Below are positions 11,098-22,924 of a stretch of 64,000 nt of DNA, in pieces. Made by a program: the position numbers and the translations under genes. This stretch comes from Setomelanomma holmii. Its lineage: Eukaryota > Ascomycota > Dothideomycetes > Pleosporales > Phaeosphaeriaceae. The stretch spans positions 473,713 through 537,712 of the forward strand of contig ML978157.1 of NCBI GenBank assembly GCA_010015745.1, in the 5' to 3' direction. The notes below the pieces were generated by a model, which had not been told where the DNA came from, made no database searches, and saw only the letters and a list, made by a program, of their open reading frames with translations. Every line of letters starts with the position of its first letter. The stretch's first letter is position 1.

Positions 11098-13284
11098 GGT
11101 AACGAACGATGTGAAGAATGAGATTTAGAGATGTAGCCAATGAAGACGTGATATGTGAGACGCTCTCGAATTGAGAATGAAGTCTTTGGCGATACAGGAA
11201 CTTCTGCAAGACCTGAGTTCGCACGAATGGACTATAGTTTGAGAACACCGCAGTCGTGACGTGATCTGCTTAATTGTATCCATTGCGTCCTCCCCGATAT
11301 ATATCTCGAGGTCTGCGGGCAACGACGTATGTCTTGAAATTGAATCTCGGGTGTACTCTCCTGCACTGAATTAACAAGGTGCAGATCTGCGGTGCTAACG
11401 GCACCCCAGATGTCTTCAAGGTTCCCCACAATCTGGGGTCCTGCTGGTCACGCGCCAAATGCCGCACCATGTGCCATTGGTTGGTGGATCCGTGAATCCC
11501 CATGCCATCATCCGTCTTTAAAGCAGCGGCATAGAGTCCGACAGACAGCCCCGCTGCCAAGGGATCAGCAGTACTACTCAGCGTTCAATTCACTCACCTG
11601 GATGATTGTCGAATACTCCTTACTGACGATAGATATTCTCGGTTGCAACTGCTGCCTATGGCTCTGATCGAATGCACAAGCATGCGATGTATGTGACGTA
11701 TTGCATCGCTCCTGCGCCTCTTGCATGATGCACTGTTGCGTGCTGTGTGAAAGTATACGCATGGCGATGGTAATCCCTATGCGTAGCGTATAAGATGGGG
11801 AGAAACAGATGCCTAGACTACACCATCCCTGCGTCAAGAGTTGAGAGAACTCGTGTGGGAAGTTGCAGCTATGGTCCACCGGAGGGGGATAGACCGGTCT
11901 TTCGCCGCCCGTTCAGATAGAATGCGTATTAGGTTAGAACGTGTAAGGAAATCCACGCTGCCAACCATACAAAGGCAGGACCTCCTGGAACGAGATTAGG
12001 AGATTGAGCTAAAGCAATCAGTACCATTCACGCTCCAGAGCCCTTGCTGACGACCTGCGAGGAACCGTGATCGTATGACTGCCGGCCATGCGAGACCATC
12101 AAGAAAATTACCGAAGGGGAACATCAACGAAATGGCGACGGAGCAAGCATAGCAGCCGTATATGATGTTACTTTCTCATGTCTGCGCTAGGGTATGGTCG
12201 CGGGTGATTGTCGAGGAGCGGTTCCTGGCGGATCATGCCGAAAGATGCTCCGCTTTACAACAGCATGTGGACCACGGGCTGACGACCCCTTACGCGAGAG
12301 AATAGCACTATAGCGGCCTCCAAGCACTGATCTGAATTCCAGAAAAACGACCTAAGCGGATGCCAGAACGGTGGAAAGGTAATGCACGATGAAGATCTAG
12401 TCGTTCACAGTCTCCGAGGCATTTGAGCTGGCTTTCACAATAGTTCTTCGATCGGCTTCGCGACAAGTTTTCGTCGTCACTTCGTACCGACAAGCACTCG
12501 CGACCTTGGAATTCGTGCGAGAACTGCAGCTTTGTACTGGTGCGATGAGGAGTTCCTTAATTGACAGCAGACCGCTGATGACCATCCGGGCCTTTGCCTT
12601 CTTTTTTCTTCCGGACGCATTGGCTCCGAATGTATTGTGATATAGCATGACACTGCCTGAATTCTTAAGAAGTGGCATGGCACTGCTGGAGTTCCAAGGA
12701 GCAGCATTAGCTAGTACGTAGATCTGGAATTTGTTCTTATGGTGTTGAGACGCTGTCTCATTAGTGAATGAAAGCTCCATGGGGTAGCCAGTAAGGATAG
12801 CATGGCTGGTTAGTGTCTCGTGGACAACCTAGGGAGCTCCTCCGGTGTTAATGGTGATGGTTCAGACCTTTAATTAAGCCCTATTGGATGGCCCAAGTCC
12901 ATGCTAGGACTTGGCTAAGTTAATTAGGGATGTCAGGATATTGCATTGTGGTCGCCCGCTTGAGATGGGCTCGATCGAAATCATGGCACGGATTTGTTCT
13001 TGACGCATATTTATTGAGCAGCAATCTCATGACATCATTTTCGACTTGGTCCGGTAGGGCAGATTTCTATTCGCATTCTGTAGACGCGTTGCAGTAGCCC
13101 CGGCATAAGGTAAGAGAAGGGTGATGCATTATGGCAGCGAAGAGGGATGGCGAATGAGAGATTAGTGATATCAGCGCCCGTCACTCAGTCTTGGCATGTC
13201 CTGACCTCATCTCAATTATTTGCGGCGAAATGCGGAGGAGCTTGCATTTCCAATCACCACAACCACAAACCTCACGTCTCTTAA
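11098..13284. other. Gene-poor stretch, 2.2 kb
   Basis: No gene I can support. The longest ATG-started frame is 127 codons on the minus strand (12780-12397) and has no recognisable domain. The stretch contains the hairpin at 12893-12914 listed separately and the Grx5 upstream region. Confidence 0.5.
12870..12927. repeat. Perfect 8-bp hairpin flanked by TTAATTA inverted motifs
   Basis: CCAAGTCC (12893-12900) and GGACTTGG (12907-12914) are perfect inverted copies around the 6-nt loop ATGCTA. About 20 nt further left lies TTAATTAAG and just to the right TTAATTAG, so the whole segment is roughly palindromic. It could be a cruciform, a terminator-like element or the remnant of a small inverted-repeat element. 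There is no sign of target-site duplication that I can trust. Confidence 0.4.
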
Positions 13285-13924
13285 ATGTTCTCAAGACGTA
13301 CAATTCCCTCGGTAAGCACTTAAAATATCATCTCGGCGACCTGCTGACGAAGACACCTACAGGCCTTCCGAGCAGCTACCCGCGCAAGCACACCCGCCAC
13401 TCGCGCATTCGCACCGACACGATTTCTCACACCATTCCAAGCGAGACTTCTTTCCGATGAGGTTCGAAGCGCAATTGACAAGGCCGTCGCATCAGCGCCG
13501 GTCGTTTTGTTCATGAAGGGCACACCAGAGACGCCACAATGCGGGTTCTCAAGAGCAAGCATACAGATTTTGGGCATGCAGGGCGTAGATCCGGAGAAGT
13601 TTACCGCGTTCAATGTGCTAGAAGACCAAGAGTTGAGAGCAGGTATGTTCTTCCCGTAGGACCCAATGCGGCACGGATGCGACACTTTGGTCGAGTCGCG
13701 GCGGACAATTGCACTAGCTGCAGTACGGGACATTGCATGCTGACATATATGTTCCAGGAATCAAAGAATATTCGGAATGGCCCACAATACCACAGCTATA
13801 CGTTGATAAGGAATTCATCGGCGGCTGCGACATTCTCATGACGATGCATCAAGACGGTTCGCTAGCGAAGATGCTAGAAGAGAAGGGTGTAGTTGTGCCT
13901 GCAGAGCCAGAGCAGAAGCCGTAA
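13285..13924 (+). CDS. GRX5: Mitochondrial monothiol glutaredoxin Grx5
   Basis: 157 residues from exons 13285-13311, 13363-13642 and 13758-13924 (introns 51 and 115 nt). The CGFS active site is present (PQCGFSRASIQIL), preceded by VVLFMKGTPETP and followed by WPTIPQLYVDKEFIGGCDIL, the glutathione-binding region of class II monothiol glutaredoxins. The N-terminus (MFSRRTIPSAFRAATRAS) is basic, Ser/Thr-rich and lacks acidic residues, as in a mitochondrial presequence. Grx5 carries a glutathione-ligated [2Fe-2S] cluster and passes it from the Isu scaffold to apoproteins in the matrix. The first exon has only nine codons. The start is set by the GTAAGC donor right after it and the clean phase of both introns. 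Confidence 0.93.
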
Positions 13925-14294
13925 GCACGACAGGTACGACTGATTACTGTGCGTAGCGTCGAGAGTCAGTATATAATGAATGTATCATATGGCATTAATG
14001 ACACCAGACGGAAGCGTTGTAACTCTCACGTGGTGCACAGGCCGGCAACATCTTCGCAGACGAACGGGTGACGTGAGTATATGAACTTCAATTCTGCATT
14101 GCCTGCCATGTTCTGTGTTTCTTACACTGCTTTACATGGCGAGTATTACTTGTTCCACTTCAAGTGCCTCTCACACATCGCGCCTTCCTCGCCGGAGCCG
14201 GAACATCCTTGACGCCTAAAATAACACCACAAGCTTCACCTTAGGCCCATCATCATACCGCGACACATTTCACACTACCCGCTACGTGAGCAGC
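13925..14294. other. Intergenic stretch
   Basis: 3' flank of GRX5 and 5' flank of the next gene, both on the plus strand. No further feature recognised. Confidence 0.5.
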
Positions 14295-15479
14295 ATGGAA
14301 GTCGAACGACCGGAACGTGTTCTGCGGGCTCGCCCTAACAAGCAGGCTCCTGCTAAGCAAGTCACACCCGTCGCAGTGAAGAAGTTCGTCTCCGTCGCCG
14401 CGATCTTCAAGGAACAACCCCAGAGGATCCACAAACCTTCCGCCACGCCAAAAGTAGCACACAGAGTATCTACGGTCACACTCGAGCTTACGCCTGGCCA
14501 GAAAGAGCAGACGCGCAAGTCTGTCGCGAGCTCGCGCAGCCCGGCAAAGACTGAAAGAAAGGTGGCAAGGAAGATGTCAGACGTGCACCCCCTGGTTATT
14601 GCGTTCAAGGGTAGGTGGCATAGATACGGCTGTGCGCATATTTCGGCTGATTATGTATGAACAGACTCCAGCGATGACTACCGCCACCATCTGTACCAGA
14701 CCACTTCTTTCAAGATCAACAAGACTCTCGAGGAACTTGTTCATAGCCTCCACGAAAAAGCTCTTCAGCCAATCTCTCTGTCCGCGAACGTAAATCAAGT
14801 TTCGCCCATCCGCCTTCCCGTTGTCGAGCAGCTCGAGCGCGAAGCCCAAAAGATCTACCAGCCAATTTCTGCATATCAGCTTCGCCTGAACCGCACCAAT
14901 ACTGACGGCGAGCGCGAGCAGTTTATGGCTCCACTTGAGCAACGTATGGCCGACTACGCGGCGTATATTGAGAAGCAGAAAGCCGAGATCGACAAGTTGA
15001 AGAAGCACTGGGAGATCATCGTAGGTGAGATCTGGAAGTTAGGCGTACAAGTCTTAGGTGAAGAGGCCCTGGATGAGCTACTGTTCACGAAGCAGCCTGA
15101 TGCTAGTGACTCACCTTCTCCGTCACAACCCACAGAAGTCGAATCGACCCTGTTCGTGAATGAGTACAGCACTCCACTGCCCGCACGCCATGCGCGCAGC
15201 AAGAAGCGTGTTACTTTCGAACCCTTAGAGACTGGCAACCAGCTCCCACACAAATCCAGTCAGCACCTCGCTTTTCTTTACGGACTGTCGCTCCTCCGCG
15301 TGAAGCCTGTTAACCCCTCCCCAATTCTGCCAGCACAAGGTATCGAAGATCTCGAGGAACGGGTCAACGAGCTTGGCGAGAAAGAGCTCGAGGAGTATCG
15401 CAAGGCCGAGAAAGAATACCATCAATTCTGGCGGAAGAAGATGACGCAGCTTACGAATGTGTGGGGCCAGGACTATTGA
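14295..15479 (+). CDS. Uncharacterised basic/coiled-coil protein
   Basis: 376 residues from exons 14295-14610 and 14665-15479. The 54-nt intron starts GTAGGT and ends ACAG, and joins AFK to DSSDDYRHHLYQTTSF. The first ~105 residues are basic and disordered, rich in Lys, Arg, Pro and Ala. The middle is helical: residues ~190-245 (EQRMADYAAYIEKQKAEIDKL) look like a coiled coil. A KKRVTFEP motif follows near residue ~300, and the end is another charged helix. I recognise no family. A basic, disordered N-terminus before coiled coils would suit a chromatin or kinetochore scaffold, but that is only a guess. Confidence 0.8.
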
Positions 15480-15924
15480 TGCGAGTGTGCGGGCATCAAG
15501 TCGTACGCAAGCTTGCAAGAGGAAAACGACTTTGTGCCGCCCACAACGGGGTCTTTCTCAAGCATCAACACGATCAAGAGTCCTTCAAGAGTACTTTGAT
15601 ATCAGAATACCCTATAGATACGAATGCCATAGGGAAGGCTGATGGCAAGCTCGGCCTGGAAGTATTGCAGCACAAAATATATTGATTGATGTTGTAGTGC
15701 TGGACATGACAACCATATGAAGATAAGATTTTTGACAGGAGGTACACAAAGTCATCACAAATTCAAACATCTTGTATCTTGAATAGTTCTTATCTCATTT
15801 GTCTATAAGATGTCCAAGCATGGCGGAGATCACGCTTGCCGAAAGTAAAGTCTAGATGGTTTACGTGGATATCTTGAGTTTAATAAGGAAAGCCTTGCGA
15901 TATGTCCTCCTCTCTCAAATGCGC
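15480..15924. other. Convergent 3' intergenic stretch
   Basis: Lies between the 3' ends of the coiled-coil gene (plus) and the cytochrome c peroxidase gene (minus). It holds both 3' UTRs and no further gene that I can see. Confidence 0.5.
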
Positions 15925-17107
15925 TCAATCAAAGCTCGACTTGAACGTCCACCTCAAATCCTCAGGCTGTTGGAATGGCACACCCAACTCAAACAGCGTA
16001 ACAACCGCATCCCCGAAGTCGTTAAAGAACGCCTCATTATCCCTCGCATACAGTTCGGTATACTTCCTGAAGCTCTTATCCTTGACCAGCTCCATATCCG
16101 TGGGCAACATCATCAGCGTCTTCGTCTTGACGTCCTCGAACTGCTTGGGTCCATTCCACTTCTTCCAGCCCCACTTCTCCTCGAGTAAAAGCTTGAAGTA
16201 ATCGTTCGTCATGGTGGTAGGGCTGAAGGTCCATGGTCCGTCGAATCCGGAGCGATCAGTATGGCACCGGCCCAACGCATGTGCACCAGACAGCGCAACC
16301 ATCTCCTTGTCGCTGAACCCCATGCGTCCAAAGATGGCACGGATGTGGCTGCTGTCCTTGCTCGCATCGGGCAGACGGCCATCGGGTGTGCAGAAACTCA
16401 AGTCGCGATCTGAACGACCCGCGCGGTATGGAATCTTGGGACCCTGCATTTCCTGGATGGCGCAGACGCCGCCGAGGATCCACAGGTCGGAATAGGATAT
16501 CCAGGGAAAGGCTTCGCGGACGGGCTCGAGGAAGTCGCGAGCGGCTTTGAGGCCGGCGTTTGCGCCGTGGTCGCCTTCGGGGGCGAAGCGCATGGTTGCG
16601 CCATTGGAGCCGCCGGTGTTGGTGAGTTTGTCGTAGCTTGTAGGAAGTCATTGTCGTGCTTGTGATGGGGTTTTGGCAGGGTGGGAACACTTACGTTCCG
16701 GAAGCGTGCCATGCCAGTCGCAGCAGTACGGGTCCGTAGCTGCCGTCGTCGTAGTCATCGTGCTCCTCCAATCTCTTTGCAATAGCATCGTAGACCTTCT
16801 GGTAGTCCTCGAAACGTGCGACGAATGGCTTCTTGGGTTGCTGGCCGAAGAGCTCGGGCTTCTGTGTGTACAAGCCGTAGACGCCAGCTGCGGCGAGCAG
16901 AGCGGCGGCACCAACAATCAGACCGGTTGGGTTGCCCTCATACTTGTCTGGTCCGTCCTCCTTGTCGGTAGCGTAGCCGCGCTGCCACTGCTGGCGGAAA
17001 GCAGTCTGCGAGGGAGCGATGAAGCGGGCGGAGCGAGTGGTTGTGGTGCGGAAGCCGGGCGCAGCTGTGCGCAGAGCGCGGTTGAACGCTCGTGAGGCGG
17101 TTGCCAT
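15925..17107 (-). CDS. CCP1: Mitochondrial cytochrome c peroxidase
   Basis: 374 residues from exons 17107-16695 and 16636-15925 (58-nt intron, GTAAGT...CAAG). It reduces hydrogen peroxide with electrons from cytochrome c in the intermembrane space. The presequence is Arg/Ala/Ser/Thr-rich and is followed by a hydrophobic segment (GLIVGAAALLAAAGVYGLY) that fits bipartite sorting. Class I haem peroxidase motifs are intact: LLRLAWHASGT carries the distal Arg, Trp and His; LSGAHALGRCH carries the proximal His; GPWTFSP has the tryptophan expected at the radical site. The intron falls directly after the distal histidine motif. Length is usual for the family. Confidence 0.95.
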
Positions 17108-18192
17108 TGTGCTGATCGACGTGATGTATCTTGATGGAATGACCAGAAACTTCGAAGCTCTCGATGAGTCGACTGTGATAAGCTGTCTAGCTCGTATCTG
17201 ATGCCTTGAGGTCAATTGACCGTGTATGACAGTATGCGTAGAAGTAAGGAAAGTAGAGAACGTCCAAAGACCTTTCACTCGGGGACGTGAAGACGTTTTA
17301 TCAATCCTCACGCCGATGGCAACATTTCTCAAAACCGTCCGGCAACACGCGATATCGAAAAGTGGGCCGACAGCCAATCAGTTCGCTTCCTATTCCTTAC
17401 CGTCCAGACCCCATCGCTATCGTAATCGCGCCCTCGTGCAAAGTACACAGGCCCGTTTTCGCCGATTAGGAAACATTCTCCTGGTAACATTATGGGAAGA
17501 GCCCGAAGAGCTTCGCCGATGCTTGTAGTGAGGGCAACGCAACGGTTTTGTAGCTTCCCTGGGTTCTGGGCGCGCTGTCAAAGACCTCCACGCCCTGTTA
17601 TTGGCTGCGCTGGGCTAGATCGACGCAGGCAACGCAGAGCGATGAGGGGTAAATTGAGGCTCTGCGGCATGTGCTCATACTGCTTGAGGGGCGATTCTAC
17701 ATAGCTGTTTCTTGGCGTACTTGCGGTACGTGTGAAACTGCTGACTGACTGCTTGTTTGAGCATATTCTGGACTCGTCAATGGGTTCGCTGATATACTAA
17801 GCTGCCGACGAAGGGCCTTACTTGTATGATCTCCACATGCCGCTGCTGACCGAGCGCGGCAAGAGTGGCGGCACCACATGCTGAGACAGAAGCGCAGCGG
17901 TGAACAAGCACTGGACAGCTGAAGGGCAGACGACTCAGGAATTCGTTGTTCATTACTCTGGGTATGTCTATGGGTGAACGTATGGTTGGGCATATCAATG
18001 AAATGCAAAAACTCCGACCGCCCATTATCCCACCATGCAATCGTGACTCTCATCCGGCGCTATGCATGCATTTGCTCGTCAATGGAAAGAAAACTCCTAC
18101 CTCCCCTTTGACCAGATGCAGTCCAGAATTACCGTGTGTGAGGCACCGTAGAAATCATTACGCCAAATGACCCGAAATTGTGTACAAAGAAA
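17108..18192. other. CCP1 upstream region, 1.1 kb
   Basis: No gene recognised. It contains the CCP1 promoter (minus strand) and the 3' flank of the F-box gene. Two CCAAT boxes are listed separately. Confidence 0.5.
17371..17604 (-). promoter_or_regulatory. CCAAT boxes upstream of CCP1
   Basis: CAGCCAATCAG at 17371-17381 is about 265 bp upstream of the CCP1 start. A second box, ATTGG at 17600-17604, reads CCAAT on the minus strand. CCAAT is the site of the fungal HAP/CBC complex, which controls many haem and respiratory genes. Function here is inferred from position and motif only. Confidence 0.35.
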
Positions 18193-19734
18193 TCAAAACA
18201 TATGACTGTGCGTATGGTTGTGTGGTGGCATATGGCTGTGAGGTGGAGGGAGATGAGGGAGACCGTGAAGGCTCGAAAGGCCAGGAAGACTAGGAAGAGT
18301 TGAAGGAAGCGTGGTCGGGTGGCCATGGTGGGGGCTGTGGTGGGGGACGTGGTGAGGGCCATGGCTAAAGCCCATACCTGGATTGAATCCAATCATTGGA
18401 AGCATATACGGCAATTGAGGATGCTGGTGCTGCGAAAAGTCCACGGCTCGAGTCGGTGTAGCTGTTCCTGAAGTTATGCCGGGGGCCGACGATACGCGAG
18501 CGCGGTCCTCAGGTGGGCCACCCTTTGCTTTCAGCTCAGCAGCCTCTTTCTCGAGCTTGGGCTTCAGCTGCAGCCACGACGTATTGTTTGGCTCCTTGGG
18601 GATGGCAATGGCGCGACGGTAAGAGGGACAGCACTCCATCTCGCGCACACTGATGGCAGGGCTGAGCTCCGCGGCCTTCTTCTGAAAGTACGTCTTGCGC
18701 GCGGACTTCTTCGCCGAATAGTCATATGACCTCTCATTGCGAATCGTCTCTTCCCAAGCCTCCATTTTGTGAGCAAAAGCCTGGCGCTCATCCACCAGCT
18801 CTTTCCTCGAAAGAGTGAATAGTCGCAGCGCGTTGATCCGTGCTACAGGGTCTTCAGAGCGGAGTCCCTCGTTCTTGGCCTTAAATTCCAGGTAGTCGGC
18901 AACAATTTTGTGCACGTCTTTCGATAACACCACAGTTTTCAGTGCATGAGTTGATGCTGGCCCAACTCCAACAAAATTACCCCAGGAATCAAAGATGCCT
19001 GACGGGAGACACGGCATCAGAAAAGAAAGATCTTCACCATCTGGGCCTCGAAGTATGGCCAGCGCATCGTGCTCTTTGATCGTCCTTGACTGCAGGCAAG
19101 TCTTGCACCATCGTCGAAGGAATGCCCAGTACGTCTTACGCGTATTAGGAGCCTTGCAGCTCATGCATGCACGGTCGTGGCGCAAGTCTGCATACTGAAA
19201 TTCGGTGAGCTCCGAGGGTGGTTCTGGTAGATCGCTTCCGTAATGGTAAGTCCTGCTGTGCTTCCAGAGCATCGGGTTGTCTCTCAAAAAGTAATAACAT
19301 GATGGGATCCCACTGCGCATCTCTAGCAATTGCGCGGGGTCGGAGAAGGAGAGAATAATAAACCAGCAGTCCAAGTCGACACCCTTTGATGGAAGCTTCA
19401 ATTTCCGGCTCCTGATTGATCTGGGTGGTTGCCATCGACGACTGAGAGCACTGCGGTCCGGTGAACTGGCCCCAGATGGAATGACTTCGATACCGAGCAG
19501 CGTGGAAAGAGCTTGGGCGCCATCCGGTCCCTCCTCTTCACCCCGCTTGCGTTTCAGAGTTCCTTCGACATTTGCTAGCAGCACATGATGCGACCGAACT
19601 TCCTTTTGCTCCCTTGGCCCACGCTTTCCGCCAGGTTTTCGACAATTAATGACGGTTCCATATGCTTGCAGTGGCCCCTGGTTGATCGGCGTCTGCTTGT
19701 TGACCTTGAAGGCGACGTTTTTCGCATTAACCAT
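18193..19734 (-). CDS. F-box protein with Cys-rich segment and His-rich tail
   Basis: Single-exon gene, 513 residues, ATG at 19734. An F-box-like segment lies at about residues 115-160 (LDCWFIILSFSDPAQLLEM then LRDNPMLWKHS). A cysteine-containing stretch follows, with CMSC and CKTC pairs ~25 residues apart that could bind zinc. The middle is helical and charged. The last ~90 residues are rich in His and Pro (HHVPHHSPHHGH, PPPHSHMPPHNHTHSHMF). F-box proteins usually link substrates to SCF ubiquitin ligases through Skp1. The substrate is unknown. It is divergent from the MFS gene 1 kb away. Confidence 0.85.
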   Translation of the reverse strand: MVNAKNVAFKVNKQTPINQGPLQAYGTVINCRKPGGKRGPREQKEVRSHHVLLANVEGTLKRKRGEEEGPDGAQALSTLLGIEVIPSGASSPDRSALSRRWQPPRSIRSRKLKLPSKGVDLDCWFIILSFSDPAQLLEMRSGIPSCYYFLRDNPMLWKHSRTYHYGSDLPEPPSELTEFQYADLRHDRACMSCKAPNTRKTYWAFLRRWCKTCLQSRTIKEHDALAILRGPDGEDLSFLMPCLPSGIFDSWGNFVGVGPASTHALKTVVLSKDVHKIVADYLEFKAKNEGLRSEDPVARINALRLFTLSRKELVDERQAFAHKMEAWEETIRNERSYDYSAKKSARKTYFQKKAAELSPAISVREMECCPSYRRAIAIPKEPNNTSWLQLKPKLEKEAAELKAKGGPPEDRARVSSAPGITSGTATPTRAVDFSQHQHPQLPYMLPMIGFNPGMGFSHGPHHVPHHSPHHGHPTTLPSTLPSLPGLSSLHGLPHLPPPHSHMPPHNHTHSHMF

Positions 19735-20739
19735 GGCGGGTCAGCAGGCCAGCCGCTGATGACAATAACCGAGCGCACGCAGTAGAACTTTCCAAAGGCG
19801 ATGCTGGCGCTTTCATAGAGATCGGTGAGGTCGGCCGGGGTGGTAGTGGACTTTTGGTGAGGTGGAGGCTGGCGGAGAGGGAGCGAAGTTGACGATGAGT
19901 TTTATGAGAGCGCCCAGCCTTGGTTGACCATCGGACCCAGACTCACCGATTGGCGTCGGCTCACATTTACTAAGCTTGCCCTGTTTCGCCAGCGTACCGG
20001 CATTTTTGACGACTACATTTTCATTCAGCCTGCTCGGATGAGTTGCCCGTGGGGTCATGCGAAGTAGAGTACATGTCCATATCATGCGGAATGCATGCGC
20101 CGCACAACTCTTGCGATCCGCACCGATGTCATCCCGAGGACCTGCTCGAGCTGCTCTCATTGGCCTCCTACGCCACAGCCGCCGATCTGTATCGTAGCAT
20201 CCGAAGGGGCAAAGTTACATCCACCGGCGTCATGCAGCGGGTTTGTTTGACGGTGCTCCTCTGTCATCCTTCATCGGTGATTCGGCGACTTGTTCTTCCT
20301 AGCTCTCCATCTCGGCAAGAGAAGAGGCTTGCGCAGGCTTCAGCAGGATCGCGAAGGGCGGAATGCCATGTGCGGAAAATCTGGGGGCTCCATCGCCACA
20401 TGGCGCTGATGGACCACTGCAGCTTCCTCTTTAGGCATCCCATGGCTTACAGAACACAACAATGGGTAACTAAGCGGCAATCCTGATAACGCGGGGTTAG
20501 CGATGGGTTAGCGAGGTGAGATGGGATGCTGATGGGTCAGAGGCCTTGCTGGGTTTTTGCGACCTCGGCTTGAACTATGTCCATTCTCCGAACCACGATA
20601 TATTTGATTTGCTTCATCCCGCATCCTTGAGCACGAACGTGGTACCCTAGCACCGATTCTAGTGCATTAGCCATCCGAATAGGCGGTTCTCTTCTCTTCA
20701 CAGGGTTCAAGAGCGCACACGCGCTGCGAGACGATCAAA
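19735..20739. other. Divergent intergenic region, 1.0 kb
   Basis: Separates the F-box gene (minus) from the MFS gene (plus). No supported gene. The frame at 20043-20486 starts at a non-ATG codon and shows no domain. It probably holds two promoters. Confidence 0.45.
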
Positions 20740-22419
20740 ATGTTCTCTAAGAAAGAAAGTGAGTCAAGCACTGAGGCGGCCGTTGCCAAGTGAGGTTTTG
20801 ATGGCGAGGCTTCAACACTACGATCAGCTGAAGCATCTTCACTCGGCGGCGACGCACTCGCGTATTGGTTCCTCAATTCTGACTTCTGACAGAAACCGTC
20901 GAATCTCCTGCTGGGAGTCAGGATGGCGTACCTCGCTATGCTGAAAATGAGTATGACGATTCACCTGAGCTTGTGCAATGCCCAGCACATACCACAGAGA
21001 GCAAGTTAATCAGGAAAATCGATCTTCATGTCATCCCATTCCTGTGCATAATGTATCTGCTCGCCTTCCTGGACCGGCAAGCACTCCTGAAGCTACACAC
21101 AATATTGTTCCAAACTCATTCATGTTAGTGTCAATATTGCAAATGCGAACGTCTTTGGACTATCAAAAGAACTTGGCATTGTAGACGGCAACAAGTACAA
21201 CACGGCACTCGTCATCTTCTTCGTGCCCTACATCCTTTTCGAGATTCCATCCAACGTCATCCTCAAGAAGACGAAGCCCCGCATCTGGCTGTCAATCTGC
21301 ATGTTCGGCTTCGGTCTCGTCACCATGATCCAAGGCTTTGTCACAAACTATGGTGGCCTCCTTACCACTCGCTTCTTCCTGGGCGTTTTCGAGACCGGCA
21401 TGTTCCCCGGCGCGTTCTACTTGATCGGGATGTGGTATCGCCGCCACGAGGCCCAAAAACGCTACTCTTTCTTCTTCTCCTCGACCACTCTCGCCGGCGC
21501 TTTTGGCGGCCTTCTCGCCTCAGCAATCGGCAAAATGGACGGCCTTCGCGGATACAAAGGGTGGCGCTGGATCTTCATCTTGGAAGGTCTACTGACCATT
21601 ATCGCATCCTTCTTCTTCTTCTTCCTGCTTCCCAACTTCCCAGAGGAGTCTAAATGGCTCACCGAAGACGAGCGCATCTACGTAAAAGCACGCCTGCAAA
21701 TCGATCAAGGAAAATCCGCTCGCGAACGACCAATTACCGCCAAGGACGTCGGCCGCGTATTCAAGGACTTCAAAGTCATCGTCGGCGGCTTCATGTACCT
21801 TGGCTTGATCGTGCCTGCGTACGGCTACGCATATTTCTCCCCGACAATTATCCAGGGCTACGGCTACTCACCTATCCAAACGCAACTGCACTCCGTGCCG
21901 CCGTGGGCCGCTGCGTTTGGCTTTAGCATGTTGATTGCATTTATTTCGGATCGGTTCAAGCATCGCTTCCTCTTCACGATCTTCCCAATCTGCGTGTGCA
22001 TTAGTGGCTTCGCCATCTTGCTCACAGTACACAACCACCGCTCCGTCCAATACGCAGCCCTTTTCCTAGTGACTATGGGCGCGTATTCAGCAATGCCAGT
22101 CATCGTATGCTGGTTCAACATGAACCTGGGCGGGCACCACCGCCGCGCCGTGGGGTCTGCATGGCAGGTGGGTTTCGGCAACATCGGCGGCATCATCGCC
22201 GTCTACGCATTCCTGGCAAAGGACAAACCGCGGTATATTCCTGGCTACTCGATTAGTATCGCGTTCGTGTGCTTGAGCGCGCTGAGCTGTTGCTTGTACT
22301 TTATCATGTGCAATTGGCAGAATCGTAAGAGGGAGAAGAGTGTGCGTGATGTGGGGCTGACGGACTATGAGAAGATGGAGTTGGGAGATATGAACCCGGG
22401 TTATAGGTATTTGTTGTAG
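20740..22419 (+). CDS. MFS transporter, anion:cation symporter family (Dal5/Tna1-like)
   Basis: 497 residues from exons 20740-20758, 20893-21076 and 21129-22419. It has 12 membrane segments in the allantoate/nicotinate permease layout: IDLHVIPFLCIMYLLAFLDR at the start of TM1, VNIANANVFGLSKELGI next, PYILFEIPSNVILKKTKPR before TM2-3, then GVFETGMFPGAFYLIGMWYRR. Such carriers import organic anions such as allantoate, nicotinate, pantothenate or biotin precursors with protons; the substrate cannot be read from sequence. The first exon has six codons and the first intron is 134 nt. The second intron (21077-21128, 52 nt) begins GCAAGC, a GC-AG intron. It is needed to join LAFLDR to VNIANAN in phase. 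The start is set by that short exon, the only upstream ATG giving an open join. Confidence 0.9.
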
Positions 22420-22924
22420 GTGAAACAAAGAAGGAAATCCTGGGCACAGTGGATGTAGGTGAGAGACGAAAAATAGGCGAGTAGATTCCGAGAGTGTTTA
22501 GTCATGCTTGCAAATATCAATACGATACTTGTGACTAGCATTTGCAGTTGTGATACATGCTTGCTATGTGTCGTGTCAAATACCACGTGCGTCATATGCT
22601 GCTATGCGATCGGATTCAGGTCATCCTACGGACGGAGACTGCCGTGAGATTCGGACACGAGACATTCCCAATCAACTGAGCTTTCCGTGCTAATTTTTCG
22701 ATCAGCCTTCTCCTTTATGCCTGCCCAGTATGCCTTCGAATTGGTATGTCGAGTCGAGCTGTCAAGTTTCCTTCCTATGGCCTTTGGGTTCAGATCGAGC
22801 TGAACAAACACGAGGGGATGCATTCAGGTAATTGATGCAGCTCGTTGTGGTTCAGCTTTGTTGTGGGACCTGGCTTTCTTGTCCAAGCGATCTTGTTTGG
22901 ATCCCGTACGCAGGTGGCTCATCC
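22420..22924. other. Convergent 3' intergenic stretch
   Basis: Between the 3' ends of the MFS gene (plus) and the coiled-coil gene (minus). Nothing else recognised. Confidence 0.5.

Noticed and set aside
12397..12780. 127-codon minus-strand frame with ATG
   Set aside because: No domain, no splice partner and ordinary intergenic composition; chance length is likely.
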